A stretch of 64,000 nt of DNA from Trebouxia sp. TZW2008 (GCA_002118135.1 BDIU01000065.1:62001-126000); one strand, 5' to 3'; counted from the stretch's first letter, positions 44,401-55,243 are shown. The notes: generated by a model not told the origin, from the sequence alone. A program made the numbers and translations.

Positions 44401-45180
44401 CTGTGTTCCTGGGTTCGTGGTGACGGCAGGTAAGGCTGTGATCTGTCCCATAAGGCTGTCCTGATTTCCTGTGCTGGTGAGGACAGATGGGGCGGGATTT
44501 TGTCCTGTCAGCTTGTTCTGTGCTGCGGCGTCTCCCGCGAGGACAGGTGAGTCTGTGTGCTGTCCCATGGGCTTGGTCTGGGTGTCACTGGCAACTGACA
44601 GGAAGTCTCTGAAGCAGCAATTGTGTGGAGTGAACTGCCGCATGCTGCCAAAAAACAGGCCCTCCTTATCTGCCGTGAGCATTGCCTGGATCTGAGCAGC
44701 GCCAGCAAGCTGGCTTAGATGCTGTAGTCCAGCCTGACCTTTCCAAAGCTGTATTGCAGGCCACGCAGAGACCGCACCTGCAGTGACACAAGAACAGGGG
44801 TTTCTGCAGCACAAATCACTGCATTTGCAGTGACACAAGAACAGGCCTTGTCGCAACATGCACCACTGCATTTGCAGACGCACAAGAACAGGGGATTTTA
44901 CTCAGAAGGGACCATCGTCTACATTTCAAAGACAGGTTTGTGGCAAGTTTACCTGAAAAGAGAAAGGGCTGGCACTGTCTTTCACAGTCTTGGAGTTGCA
45001 TGCTTTGCGCTGCCTTGCAGTAAGGTGTCGTACACGCCAGCTTGAAAGTCTTGCTTGATATCAAAATTTGAACAAGGCAGTCGAGCCAGTATTGATACAT
45101 CCCCCACAGCGGAGGTGATGGCATGCTGCCATTTTTCACGTGCCTCACTGGAGCTGTTAGGGCGCTTGCGGCAGTGATCA
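40640..45180 (-). CDS. JMJ31: JMJ31-like JmjC/cupin-8 oxygenase (3' and 5' ends unresolved)
   Basis: Recognised exons in transcript order are about 45170-45018 (VGDVSILARLPCSNFDIKQD), 44779-44100, 43787-43559, 42766 to about 41960, and about 41549-41345. Exon 44779-44100 starts GAVSAWPAIQLWKGQAGLQH and ends TNLWMSIR. Exon 43787 has the metal-binding HxD (LHHDPYHNLLCLVQGKKTV) and LYPLSVLGESPNHS. Exon 42766 has AGDALFIPEGWWHQVD with the second metal His, then VNFWWQSAFT and YYLRRVVDGLL. The C-terminal RTLEALLLHALPPAAAELLT follows. The order and motifs match plant JMJ31, a small Fe(II)/2-oxoglutarate dioxygenase of the JmjC family, substrate not settled. Unusual points are a 60-nt in-frame repeat (x5), a Ser-rich insert with a basic KRH segment in exon 42766, and three echo arrays. 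The last exon could not be placed; the echoes at 40640-41300 obscure it. Confidence 0.82.
41560..41733 (+). mobile_element. MITE-like element, copy 2 (174 bp)
   Basis: Starts CAGTGATCTCCC and ends gagacgttcctg, followed by TA. It shares the ctgcag...atgcagtg centre and the tccttacatcaag sub-repeats with the other two copies. Located just downstream (plus sense) of the JMJ31 C-terminal exon, inside the gene's intron. Confidence 0.68.
42836..42975 (-). repeat. Echo of the JMJ31 catalytic exon with a stop
   Basis: In transcript sense it repeats GDALFIPEG-WHQVDSQDTTI and on to VNFWWQSAFT with the first Trp of WWHQ changed to TAG. It lies about 200 bp upstream of the real exon (42766). The acceptor-side surroundings are also copied. 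Confidence 0.85.
44275..44573 (-). repeat. In-frame 60-nt coding repeat, 5 copies
   Basis: The 20-residue units begin GQHTDSPVL, GQNPAPSVL, GQITALPAV, GQNIDSAVP and GQNTDSPVL and end with (N/D/H)SLT/M-like residues. They sit between the N-terminal part and the HxD exon of the JMJ31-like protein, presumably a disordered loop. Confidence 0.8.
44775..44905. repeat. Intronic repeat, three copies of about 55 bp
   Basis: The core gacacaagaacagg recurs three times upstream of the JMJ31-like exon at 44779, each preceded by catttgca or cacctgca, so the acceptor edge itself is part of the unit. Confidence 0.65.
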
Positions 45181-45296
45181 ACGATCTATCAAGTGCGACT
45201 TGGACACTTGCTCGTGGTCATCCCGAGACAAGTGGCAGAGGCAACTGCCGGTTCTATTGAGCTGTATTCAGTATTTCTGCAACCATCACAGATGCC

Positions 45297-45363
45297 TTCG
45301 GAGCGGAAGCGTGGTGGGCCCGTAACCCACAGGTCCCTGGATCGAAACCAGGCTCCGAAACCA
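45297..45363 (+). pseudogene. Initiator-tRNA-Met-like relic, D-arm deleted, anticodon CGU, CCA present
   Basis: The acceptor stem TTCGGAG pairs perfectly with CTCCGAA. The anticodon stem is GTGGG/CCCAC with loop CCCGTAA, and the T arm CCTGG-ATCGAAA-CCAGG is intact. Bases ggaagcgtg before the anticodon stem and the loop context match eukaryotic initiator tRNA-Met. About 8 bases of the D arm (A-box part) are missing, the anticodon reads CGT where CAT is expected, and CCA follows the discriminator A although eukaryotic tRNA genes do not encode CCA. It is probably a retroposed or decayed tRNA; a working CGU tRNA without a D arm is unlikely but not excluded. Confidence 0.7.
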
Positions 45364-46116
45364 ATAACTTCACAAGACTGCACTGCCCATGTGCCTTATG
45401 ATGTATTGCCAGGCAGTCAGCTTGCGACGATGGGCCAATGCCAGCATTTTGCCGCCAATTTGCTTTTGATGTTGCTGCGAAGTCGCATACATGCCTTTGT
45501 TTAAAGAGCTCGTGTGTGATCAAGCACTTTCTGCTTGTGCCTGGGCAGTCAACTTGCAACAGGTGAGCTGCCTGTCATGTGCCATGTGTATGGAATGACC
45601 GAGACAAGCCTCCTGCCTGGCTTCATCTGAGTGTTGTGCGAGAATTGACTTGTCTTTTGCTTGCATGGCTGTGGACTCTCAGTCTGCCGAGCGTTAGCAA
45701 AGCGTTACGCTTTCAATTTCAGGGCTGAAGCAATCACAGAACGCGTCTTCCCTCTCGGCATGCCCCTTGCTTTGTAGTCGATGATCGATCCAGAAAAATC
45801 TGAGTCTGCGTACGTGCTGGATTGCTCAATTGCTCTAAGCAGTCATATTGTGGGCACTGACATGTCTTGCTCACGATCTCGCTTATCGGGTCTGCACATC
45901 GTCGATTTAAACACGATCGATGCTGAACTGCAACGCGCGTTGAAGTGCAAGCTGAGCTAGCCGATCGCGACATTTTGCAAAGTGAGCTAGATAGTTTGCT
46001 GCTGTCGGCACGTGTGTGGGGATCTTGCCTATGCGGCACGTCCGTTGATCGGGACGGCACCACCAGCGCGACACTGCAATGATCTTGTTTGTTGCAGAGT
46101 GTCGCGCTGCGTGGAT

Positions 46117-49100
46117 ATGGCTGCTGCTTCGACGCGATCGAGAAGCACCTTGGGTGCGAAACGCCAAGATCTCTGCCGAACGGCTTGCTTGTTGGGACTC
46201 GTGGGGAATGCCTGTGCACAAAGTGACATGATCTGGGGTGTAGCTTCCTCGTCATACCAAGTAAGTGCTTGCACGTTGCTCCGCGCTTTTCTCCTGTCGA
46301 GGTCCCACTCCCTTGCAGATCGATGCAATTTTTCCTGTGTTGAGACACTCGATTTTGCGTATGCAGTGTGAGGGCGCTGTGAATGCAGATGGCCGTGGCT
46401 CAACAATCTGGGACACATATTCCCACCTGCCAGGGAAGATAGCAGACAACAGCACTGGTGACATTGCAGATGACTTCTACCATCAGTACCTTAGTGATAT
46501 CAGCCTCATGCAAGCTAATGGCATCAGGAATTTCCGATTCTCTATAGCCTGGTCAAGAGTATACCCAACAGGCTCAGGACCGGTAAGTTGCAGAGCTGCA
46601 TGACAGACACTCACATGCTTCAATTTGCTGTGCGACACACGTTGTCAACAGTGTTGTCATGGTCTCCCCATGCTCAGCAAGCCTCCCATCAGACCACCAG
46701 ATACAGCACATGTATAATGATGCTAAGCTGCGCACAGAAGCTCCTGTTACAGCGCTTGCTAGCGTAGACGTTTGTTATGATTGAGTGAGTGAACAAAGCT
46801 TTGAGAAGCACTGCAGGTCAACCCAGCAGGCTTGGAGTTCTACAGCAATCTGACTGATGCCCTTCTTGCGGCAGGCATTCAGCCGTTTGTCACGCTCTTC
46901 CATTGGGACCTACCTCAATCTCTACAGGTAGTACACTTTACTTGGGTTCATCTGGACGCATGTAGGCTGTTTGCCTGGCTTGATGAGTGTCATGCAATTC
47001 AGTACAGCAATGATGTCTATCAGGTCATGTCTTCTGCACTGCATGGTAGCTGTGACATCTCTCACGTGGACTGCAAGTGTTCAAGTTGGACAAATGCAGA
47101 TGTACTTGCAGTGTACACTGTGCAAATGAAAGACACACAGGTCAAACATCACATGACTAGCTGTCTGTCAAAAGCAAAGGGCTCTGAGGCTGTATGGCAA
47201 GAACTTAGCTCTGCCAAAATGTCCTTTTGCATGCAATGCTAGCCTCAGCAAGGTCTTGCACAATGCTGCAGGATGCATATGGAGGGTTTCTGGGTGCGCA
47301 GTTGGTCCCAGACTTTGCTGCTTATATCAGAACAGTCACAGCAGCTCTTGGTGATAGGGTCGCTTACAACCTGAAGAGCAAACATATGAACGAGTGTTAG
47401 CCTCAACGGTGCATGCACTATGCTGCAGGATGCATATGGAGGGTTTCTGGGCGCGCAGTTGGTCTCAGACTTTGCTGCTTATGCCAAAACAGTCACAGCA
47501 GCTCTTGGCGACAGGGTCACTTACTGGACTACGTTCAATGAACCCAACAGCATCTGTTCTCTGGGCTTTGGAACTGGCCAAATGGCGCCAGGTATGATGT
47601 GACCGAGGGTCCAAAAGACTGCAATACAGACACTCTGTACAAACTCCCTGATGCTGCCACTGCTGCTGCTGCTGCTGCTGTCGCTGCCGCTGCTGCTTGC
47701 TGCTTTGGCATAGTCATGCTGACGCAAGTAGGGGCTAAGCTTGGCACAGCTGTGTGCCAAACATGCAAAAAGCTCACGGTTTGGCTTTTGACTTTGCAGG
47801 GAGATGCTCAGACCGTGCCACATGTGCTGAAGGGGACTCAAATGTTGAACCTTTCACCTGTGCTCACACACTGCTGGCAGCGCATGGGGCTGCTGTGAGG
47901 CAGATAAGGGCAGTTGCCCCAAAAGCCAAGATCAGCATCAACTGGTCATCTGACTGGGTTCTGCCTTTCACCAATTCAACTGCTGATGTGGTATGTACAC
48001 AAAAGATTGTGCTATGCTGTGATGGCCTTGCTGCCTTCTTGGAGCTCCACATGATGGGATTCTCATCTTTTGCTTGTCAATTGCTTGCCAGATCACGAGT
48101 CGACTTGTGCCTGCAATTGCTCCAAGCATTGATGATATCAGGACGCCTGCAGGTGTACACACTCAGCATACTCATAAGGTTGAGTTGCAACACGATGCAC
48201 GTGGCATTGCATGACTGAGGCGGATTGCTGCTATGACATCAAGCTTTGCTGTGATGCTGCTGCGAGTGCACCAGGCACACCCTGATGTTCAACATGGCAT
48301 CACAGCAACTGAGCAGATTGCTGCTGTGACATCATGCTAATGTTCAACATGGCTTGCAGCCGTTGGCCGGATTGCTCCTGCGGCATGACACTTGGCTGTG
48401 ATGCTTCTGCCAGCGTAATAAGCAAGCACAAAAGCAGCTGCATTTGTTATGCTATAGGCTGCAGCAGCGCGGCGTTTAGACTTCATTCTTGGGCTCTATG
48501 CAGACCCCATCTTCTTAGGAGACTACCCGCAGTCACTCAAAGACAGGGTGCCCTCCTTACCCCCCCTCACAGATCAGGAAAAGGCCTCCCTGAAAGGCTC
48601 AGTGGACCATTTTGCCCTGAACCACTACACTAGCTACTATGTCAAGGATGACCCAAGCACTGGCACACCTGAAGGCGTCGCGGTGTCCTACTATTCCAGC
48701 AACGGCGTGGCAATTGGGCAACAAGCGGAATCTTCCTGGCTGTATGTTGTCCCTTGGGGTTTCAAGTATGTCTAATCCTATGCAAGCTCAGGGACAGATG
48801 CCATATTGTGTGCTATCAATATGCTGCTGATGCACTGCAATGGCTTCTTGCTACAACATTGATGCAAACTCACCGTCGCAAGGTGCTGAGGCAGGCTTAC
48901 GCACGCATGCGGCTATGATGGTGATGGCGGTTTGCTGCAAGGTTCCATGCCTGGCTGCGCTCTTGCGCATGCTCATGAATGCTGAATTGCATGTACAGTA
49001 AAACAGATCTTCCATGTGACGCACGCCACAAAAGGGATACATGAGTAAGTTGCACACATTGTTCTGTGGTTTCATTGACATACAGAGAACATTGCACCCA

Positions 49101-49834
49101 GAGTACGGTGCTTACGTCGGCTTTGAGAGCAACATCAAATGAGAGATGTATATATCGGCAACAGCAGCAATGACATCGCGTCATTCAGTTGCATGCTTGA
49201 TGTGCAGGGCAATTCTGCAGTATGTAGATCAGCGTTATGGTCATCCAGACATCATAGTAACCGAGAATGGAGTAGATGTTCCTGGAGAGAGCGATATCCC
49301 ATACCCAGAGCTGAATGACACCTTCAGGATCAATTATATACAGAGCTATCTGGATCAGGTGAGCACCAAATGCATGCTGTTGTGAATGCATGCTGACACA
49401 AGCAGTCGCAGGTGTGCGAGGTCTTAAGCCAGGGCTGAGACCCATGCAGTGACGCTGTTGTTCAAAGTCACCTTTGTGCTTTATCCGCATCGGGTTGCAC
49501 AACAACGTTTCGGCTTGACGTTGCTCATAAACAATTTTGAGAGTGTCCTGCATTTGCGTCCAAAGCATCCTGAGTGCTTTGTCGGCGTTTGCATCACATA
49601 ACTTCAGCTGCTCATTGACAAGCTTGTGGGGCGCAGGCTGAGCAAGCTAGACAAGCAGGCGTCAAGTTGCTGGGCTACTTTTACTGGGCATTTTGGGACA
49701 ATTTCGAGTGGGCGCAAGGCTATACAAACACTTTTGGCCTGGTCCATGTCGATTTCGGTTCTGACTCCAGACCCAGGGCGCCGAAAGACTCTTTAGCATG
49801 GCTAGCAAAACGCTTTGGCACTGCTCAGATGTGA
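46117..49834 (+). CDS. GH1 beta-glucosidase, secreted
   Basis: Resolved exons are 46117-46260, 46367-46582, 46817-46927, 47429-47591, 47800-47990, 48070-48147, about 48459-48770, 49208-49358 and 49637-49834 (stop). One exon join near 48150-48460 is not fully settled. Exon 1 gives a signal-peptide-like start ([16 protein letters not shown]) and WGVASSSYQ. Then come [48 protein letters not shown], the acid/base motif TTFNEPN (about 47520), [11 protein letters not shown], the nucleophile motif IIVTENGVD (about 49250), and [17 protein letters not shown] at the end. Both catalytic Glu residues are present, so it should be an active retaining beta-glucosidase acting in the wall, vacuole or medium; the glycoside is unknown. 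An in-frame upstream Met at 46012 exists, but 46117 gives the better signal peptide. Exon 4 has a degenerate upstream copy. Confidence 0.92.
47259..47400 (+). repeat. Echo of GH1 exon 4
   Basis: It begins after ctgcag at 47272, 157 bp before the real exon (47429), and reads [20 protein letters not shown] then [12 protein letters not shown] before breaking just ahead of the catalytic FNEP motif. Upstream flanking bases (aatgctgcag) are copied too. Confidence 0.88.
48215..48425. repeat. Intronic tandem repeat in GH1 gene, about 90-bp unit
   Basis: Copies share ggattgctgct(a/g)tgacatca and ctgtgatgctgctgc(g)a-type cores near 48222, 48306 and 48368. Just before the exon that starts near 48459. 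Confidence 0.6.
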
Positions 49835-50206
49835 GGAGGAGGACGAGATATTTACATGCTTCAGCCAGACAACAAGTCTGATCGCATGTGCCATAGAATG
49901 GCAATCAAAGTGTGTCCATCAAATGAATTCACATCATAATGTCCGTTGAGAAGCGCCAGGAACCCCACCCTAACGACACCCAACTAGACTGTTGAGTCAA
50001 TTGCAATGCTGACAAATTCTGTCTTGGCGTTATTTTTGCTGTTTTGGACTTGACCAGCGCGTTGACTGCACAGCAGCTACAACAGCGTCGCAGCCAACAT
50101 CGACTGGCGGGTTCATTGTGCCAATCCGCAGCATTTGAGTTACAGAATTGTGAGGCAGTGCTGACCAAAGCGGCAATTCCGAGCGAGCCGTTCAGCTGCC
50201 GGTGGC

Positions 50207-51378
50207 ATGCAGCCATCTAAATACCCCGTTCAAGCTCTTTACTACATCGGCAAGAATGCTGATGTTCTGCAATTTCTGATAAGTAGGTGCAAGGTCCTTG
50301 CGTAAATCTTCGTCTTACCAGCATCTCGCTGGGCAGGCCAACAGTACAACCTCACCGTTCATGGTGATCTGCAGAGCTCTTTCTCACCGAGTTGATAGTT
50401 CCGGTCTTCTGGATTTGGAAGTCGCTTGTCAAGAAACATCACAGACAAGTGTTTCAATTTGTTCTACACCACAATGGCGTCTCCGCCGATCAGGTACGCG
50501 CTTGCTAGTGTTGCTTGCCAATGCCTGTGGTCTTGATCACCTGCATGCTGCAGATCGTCCCTCTCACAGCAGCAGAGCACGCAGAGCTGCAAGGAGTCAT
50601 GCATCAGATACAACTGCAAAAGCAGAAAGAGCATGATCAGCACAAAATGTTGTCCACTCAGAATCCTACAGTAGAGTGGATCATCTGGCTTTTTAAGCCC
50701 CCTAGTCTATCCTCAGGAAGGACAGAGTATGTGGTAAAGAGGCTAGTGACTGCTCCTTTCAGGTCTGTACACGTGCTGCTTCACCCATCGTAACAAGCCT
50801 GCTGAACATTGCATAGCACATGTCCGCATCAGCTCTTTGTGAGCCAGTGACTGCCACTGATCTCAGCGCTGCAGCAATGCATATATTATGCATGCGTTGC
50901 CATGCGCTCGACTGCTCATTTGCACTGTGGCAATCTCTTCAATTGCTGCAGCAGGTGCTGCTAATCCTGCACAACTCCTTACTGTAGCAAATGGCTCAAG
51001 CAAATGGCTGTATGATGGCCTTTGCAATACATTGAAACACCCTTTTGATGCATGTACATGTTGATGCTATGTAGGTCAGTGCTGCCCTTCCTGACTGTAC
51101 TTTTTGGGGCAGCAAACAGTCACACGCAAGCTCGAGATGCCTTGGCACCGTATTTGGAAATGAAAGGGGTGCCAAATCCAGATGAGCAGGATGCGCTAGT
51201 GGAAAAGCACAAATTCATGTTTTATCAGTTTGGATGGGCAGCCTTGATCTTGTCATGCATCCCCATCTTTGGAGCATTCTTTGCTTTCACTAACACTGTA
51301 GCAGCTGCTCTGTGGGCCATTGACTTGGAGAAGCAGAGATTCAACCTGATGTCAGATGACAGGAAGAAAGTGTCATGA
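50207..51378 (+). CDS. EI24/CysZ-like multi-pass membrane protein
   Basis: Four exons close in phase to 235 residues: 50207-50282, 50375-50493, 50554-50762 and 51075-51378. The N terminus is MQPSKYPVQALYYIGKNADV, followed by a hydrophobic stretch (LFLTELIVPVFWIW), a short amphipathic part (FKPPSL), and a C-terminal half with two or three membrane helices (VLPFLTVLFGAANS; FGWAALILSCIPIFGAFFAF). Overall build, including the loop between helix pairs and the charged tail, resembles the EI24/RRT8-type family found in plants, fungi and animals. Function is unknown here; relatives act at the ER or lipid droplets. No echo copies were found. The family assignment is by pattern only. Confidence 0.65.
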
Positions 51379-51831
51379 CCTAGGTGTTGCATCTGCTGAG
51401 CAATGCGGCCTCGACTGATTTCTCATTCGAATGTCTGCTTTGTGTCATCAACCACGTCCTGAAGACTGTGTTGTATCTTGTTGTAGAGAAGTTTCATGAC
51501 ATGGACCCATCGCACACAAGCAGCCACCTGAGAGCGTGCGAAGTGCACACAGAACTCTGCTTTGAATTGACGGCAACACAGAACCTTTGTAAGATCAGCT
51601 GATGATGAAGTCAACCGGCTGCATTGCTGTCAGCACTCAGCATCCCATATTGGGCGGTCAAAACTTCAAGTAGCCTCAAAACTTCAAGTACTCTCAGTAT
51701 GTTTGCGAGCAAAACGTGACATAAACAAAGCTTAAGAGCTTTCCTACGCATTCAAAACAGGCAGCAGGTACTGTTCACATGTATATCTGTCCACCAAGCA
51801 ATCAATGAAGAAGCAGCCAAGACAGTAAAAA

Positions 51832-53567
51832 TCAGTTGATGATCTTGTAGTACAGCACTAAACAAATAGACCCAACCAACAGCAAACAGATGCCCCACAT
51901 GATTAGCTTATTTGTCATGATTCGCCTGGACATACTGGCAAGCACCCGTCTGGCCTTAGCTATGTTGTCGTCAGCCCCATGCAATGTATCTTGGGCGTGA
52001 ATGATTGTCTCACGCTGCCGATGCAGATCTTGAAGTATACTCACTCCCAGTCCCTAAATGCAGAAAAACAATTGCCTTAGCTACTGTTACAAAAACTGTT
52101 TGCTCGCTACCAAGTCCACCAAGATGACATTCTCTTCAGTATCTGACGTGACTTGTCAAGATTCTGATCTGCGGACTGCACGGTTGCTTGTGCATGATTG
52201 ATCTGTTGTCGCTGAGCGGCAAGCTGCTCAAGAATGTTGGCTCCCATGGCCTGCAACAGAAAGTCATCTGCCAAAGAAAAGTCAAGTCTGTGCTGTTAGG
52301 CATCGTAACAGGATAGAGTCTGCAGGTCATTTGCCAGATGTAAGACTGCATGCAAACATTGCAAGATGCACTGCGACCTGGGTTTGACAAAAAGCCCCTG
52401 AAAGCGGGATAACTTGCATCACAAACACGCGCTGTTGCCATTAGCAGAAAAGCTTGTCATGTCCACAGTGCGAATGCCAAAGCAGCATTTGAGCTTTGCA
52501 GGTCACTGGGGCATTAGACTGTCTATGAAACCACTCACACCTGAGCTGATGCATATGCCGCAGAAGTTTGCAGCAGCGCTTGCATTGAAATCATGCTCTG
52601 TTTTTGGAAAGAACTCACCTCTGTCTCTGCTAGTTGCGCCCTGCCTTGCGCTATCCTGTCGCTAGTCTTATCCAGCTTCTCAGTCGTCTTCAGCATGCGC
52701 TCCCGCTGCCCCGCTGATGTGTCATAGTAGTTGTCTGCAAGGCCCAATTCTGCTCTGGCTGCCGCACCACCTGTACGTACACATTGAGTCAAGCAGCTGT
52801 GTGACAAAAGCGATCTGCCCTAATTGTCATGAATTGTCTTTCCTGTGCCATCAGCCTGTTGCAAACTGCCATTCTTCGGTGGCATGCTGAGCATCAAAGG
52901 CCATGAAAAGTATGGTGTGATTGTGTTGTTGCATGTCAGGTTGTGAAAATACATTGCTCAGCAGGAGCTGATCAGATGTGCAATCTGTCTGGAGTTGACT
53001 GCAAGCTGTCTTTGCATAGCTTGGTGAGGAGGCATTGTATGGATGGCATGCAATGAGGGGAGTCAATCACCTGAAGTTGAACCTTCAGCAGCCTTTGAGT
53101 CTTCTGTGATCTTCTTCAGATCAGACTTGTACTCCTTGACTTTGCGCATCAACTGCTGCGACTTCTCTTGGGAAAAGCTACGAGCCTCCATGTCCATTCT
53201 CCTCAACTGTCTCACAGACAGAGCAGGTCAACAACCGTAGGATGAAGTGGGAGCATGGAGCAATACACCGTGGTACTGCTGACCGTGTCATACAAAAGTG
53301 ACTCACAATTTGGTCTGCTTCCTTCAGCTCTGCGTCAATTTCCTTGGTCCTGAGTCTCCGCACATCTGTAAGCCATAACTTGATTAGCACTGCCAGATGA
53401 ATCAGTTATGAACTTTGACTATCGACCATGGGACGAATGAGCTCTTTCTGACCTGCATTAAAGGAGCTCAGAGCTTGGATCTTCCTTGTGATGTCAGTAG
53501 ACTTGCTGCAGTACTCGCTCTCGTATTGGTTGAACAAGGCATTCTGATTAGCTAGCGGGTCGGCCAT
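51832..53567 (-). CDS. VTI1: VTI1-type Qb-SNARE
   Basis: Six exons close in phase to 227 residues: 53567-53453, 53365-53307, 53206-53071, 52770-52619 and 52053-51832, with a possible extra exon at 52260-52107 not used in the main form. The protein shows the N-terminal helical bundle (YESEYCSKSTDITRKIQAL; KEIDAELKEADQI; MDMEARSFSQEKSQQLMRK), the SNARE motif start (ERMLKTTEKLDKTSDRIAQG), its core (GVSILQDLHRQRETIIHAQD; LHGADDNIAKARRVL with the zero-layer region between) and a tail anchor (MWGICLLLVGSICLVLYY). Order and motifs match plant VTI11/VTI12 and animal VTI1A. It takes part in vesicle fusion between Golgi, endosome and vacuole. The start ATG faces MED20, 273 bp away. Confidence 0.93.
52107..52260 (-). 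repeat. VTI1: Echo or cassette exon of VTI1 SNARE-motif exon
   Basis: After cag at 52261 it reads AMGANILEQLAAQRQQINHA then QATVQSADQNLDKSRQILKR, parallel to the final exon's GLGVSILQDLHRQ. It is in phase with the donor at 52619, stays open and ends in a TAG (52107). Included in a transcript it would give a SNARE without a membrane anchor. It may equally be an exon echo. Confidence 0.7.
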
Positions 53568-53840
53568 TGTGAGCGCAGAAATTAGCTCTGTTCCAGTTCT
53601 AAAGTGCGCTGTTCAGTTTGCTATCCGAAGCAGTTGGTGCCTCCAGCGACTCTGCAACCCCCGGTCTTGACGTTCAACACCAGTACAGCTCGAGCCTTCT
53701 GATCTCAGCTGCGTTAGCGGGTAACTGCTGTCAGATAGGCAATAACTTCTGCACGCTCTCCCCTGCCTCAACCACAGGCACGGAAGCCGTGAATGGCTTT
53801 TACTAAGCAGGGGTATGACTCACTTTAGTCATTCATAGGA
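53568..53840. promoter_or_regulatory. Head-to-head spacer of VTI1 and MED20
   Basis: About 270 bp between the VTI1 ATG and the inferred MED20 first exon. No named motif was recognised. Likely a shared promoter. Confidence 0.35.
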
Positions 53841-55068
53841 ATGCTGAGAAGCAGCAGAGCTGCTGCTGCCAGGTCAAGCGTGCTTGTCACGGCAAGAACA
53901 CCGCCACGGATGTCGTGATGTGATGCAAATGAGCGCTCGCTGGTGATTGTGTTCCCTGCCGATCGCACTACATCTGGCCACAGTCATTTCCGCTGTGACT
54001 TGGACTGATCAAAGCGCTTCCTGGTCTGTAGGGTGCTGCGCCTGCACCCTGGTCCACCGCCTGCCAATCAACTGCAGCAGCTGACTCGTGCTCTCGAAGC
54101 CCTTCAACCAAACGTTGTCGGACGATGGGCAGTACAGGTTGCCTCTCACAGGCGTATCCAGGTGCTGCAGCCTTCTTGATTTGAAATTGAAGAAATGTGT
54201 AGATAGACAATTTGAATATTTACATGTCTCAGGAGGACTCTGTGGCTCGGACACAACCCAAAGTTGCCAAAGATTTGTCCCTGGTCACTTTTGGTGGTCA
54301 GGCTGCCGTGTTTATGGTCCTCAGGCAAGCAATGAGCTCCTCACTTGTATGGGGAGTATCAAACAAGACAACCCTTGGCAAATACCTGAGCTTCCAATGG
54401 ATTTTTGCAATGCTCAGAAGCTGTGTCGCATGCAGGCATGAGAAGCAGATAATTACAGCAGACAATGACATGCTCCAGCTGTTGAACAGAATTGCTCTCT
54501 ACAAGCAGAGATCAAGCATGCTTTTTGAGGTAACGATCTCTTGTATCAACCATAGGACTGTCACGTCACATGTGAGCTCACCACAAGATGGCCTTGTACT
54601 TTCAGGGCACAGAGTATGTGTTGGGCGACTTTACCATCCGGCTGTGCAGAACAATCCTGAAGCCTGGGGAAGAAGTCAAGGGCGCTGTCATGGATGTCGA
54701 GTACATGGCAGCAAGCAATGCCGGCATGGCGCATGCTGCCCTTGAAGTAAGGAAACAGCTTGTCATTCAACAGCATTTGAGTGTGCGCCGCATCTTCATC
54801 AGCTACAGATCTTAGATGAGACTGTGCAAAGAGCACCAGGGTGTGACTTGAATGTCTGCTTGGTACTCTCAGGTTTGGCATCATTTTGCAATTGGCTGTG
54901 CAGGAACTTATAGGCGCTATCCAAGAAGGCGCAGCTGGCCCATTGCCTGACTTGTCTTTGATTGAAATGAACCCTGCAGATTTTGGGATATCTCAGGAGG
55001 ATGCGAAGCAACATGCAGCTCTACTTTACATGACATGTGCATCTGTATTGGCGCAAGCCAGGCCATGA
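53841..55068 (+). CDS. MED20: Mediator complex subunit 20 (MED20)
   Basis: Exons 54032-54161, 54233-54324, 54436-54529, 54606-54746 and 54904-55068 (stop) fit in phase. The first exon is inferred as 53841-53872, chosen for its ATG and good donor in phase 2. The protein has PPANQLQQLTRALEALQPN then VVGRWAVQVASHRR, FMVLRHEKQIITADNDMLQL, the family core GTEYVLGDFTIRL then GAVMDVEYMAASNAGMAH, and a C-terminal helix. The LGDF and VEY pattern matches plant and animal MED20, a head-module subunit linking activators to RNA polymerase II. The join 54324/54436 appears to use a GC donor. The length (about 217 residues) suits the family. Alternative first exons cannot be excluded. Confidence 0.8.
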
Positions 55069-55243
55069 ATTTTGTATGCATTGATTAACTCTCTTCAAAG
55101 ACCTGCCAGTACATTGGCGCCCAGCCACGGTGCATCTAGCTGTTATGCAAGGCATGAAAAGGCTTTGGTGAGCATGAGTCAGCACATGTGTGAAGACTGT
55201 ACGACATGTCTCAAGCAAGCAAAACAGACTGCAGGCAACAACC

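Noticed and set aside
45297..45363. LTR retrotransposon primer-binding site
   Set aside because: The strand carries the tRNA sequence itself with CCA, not the complementary TGG site, and no flanking long repeats or polymerase frames were found.
45254..45559. Minus-strand 101-codon ORF with EPGFDPGTCGLRAHHASAP
   Set aside because: This is the well-known translation shadow of a tRNA on the other strand; the sequence is explained by the tRNA-like relic.
45734..46348. 204-codon minus-strand ORF
   Set aside because: It lies opposite the first exon and promoter of the GH1 gene, has Cys/Arg/Ser-rich random composition and no family match.
47641..47705. Poly-Ala coding stretch (gctgctgct) near the GH1 gene
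   Set aside because: It lies between the donor at 47591 and acceptor at 47799 and so is an intronic microsatellite.
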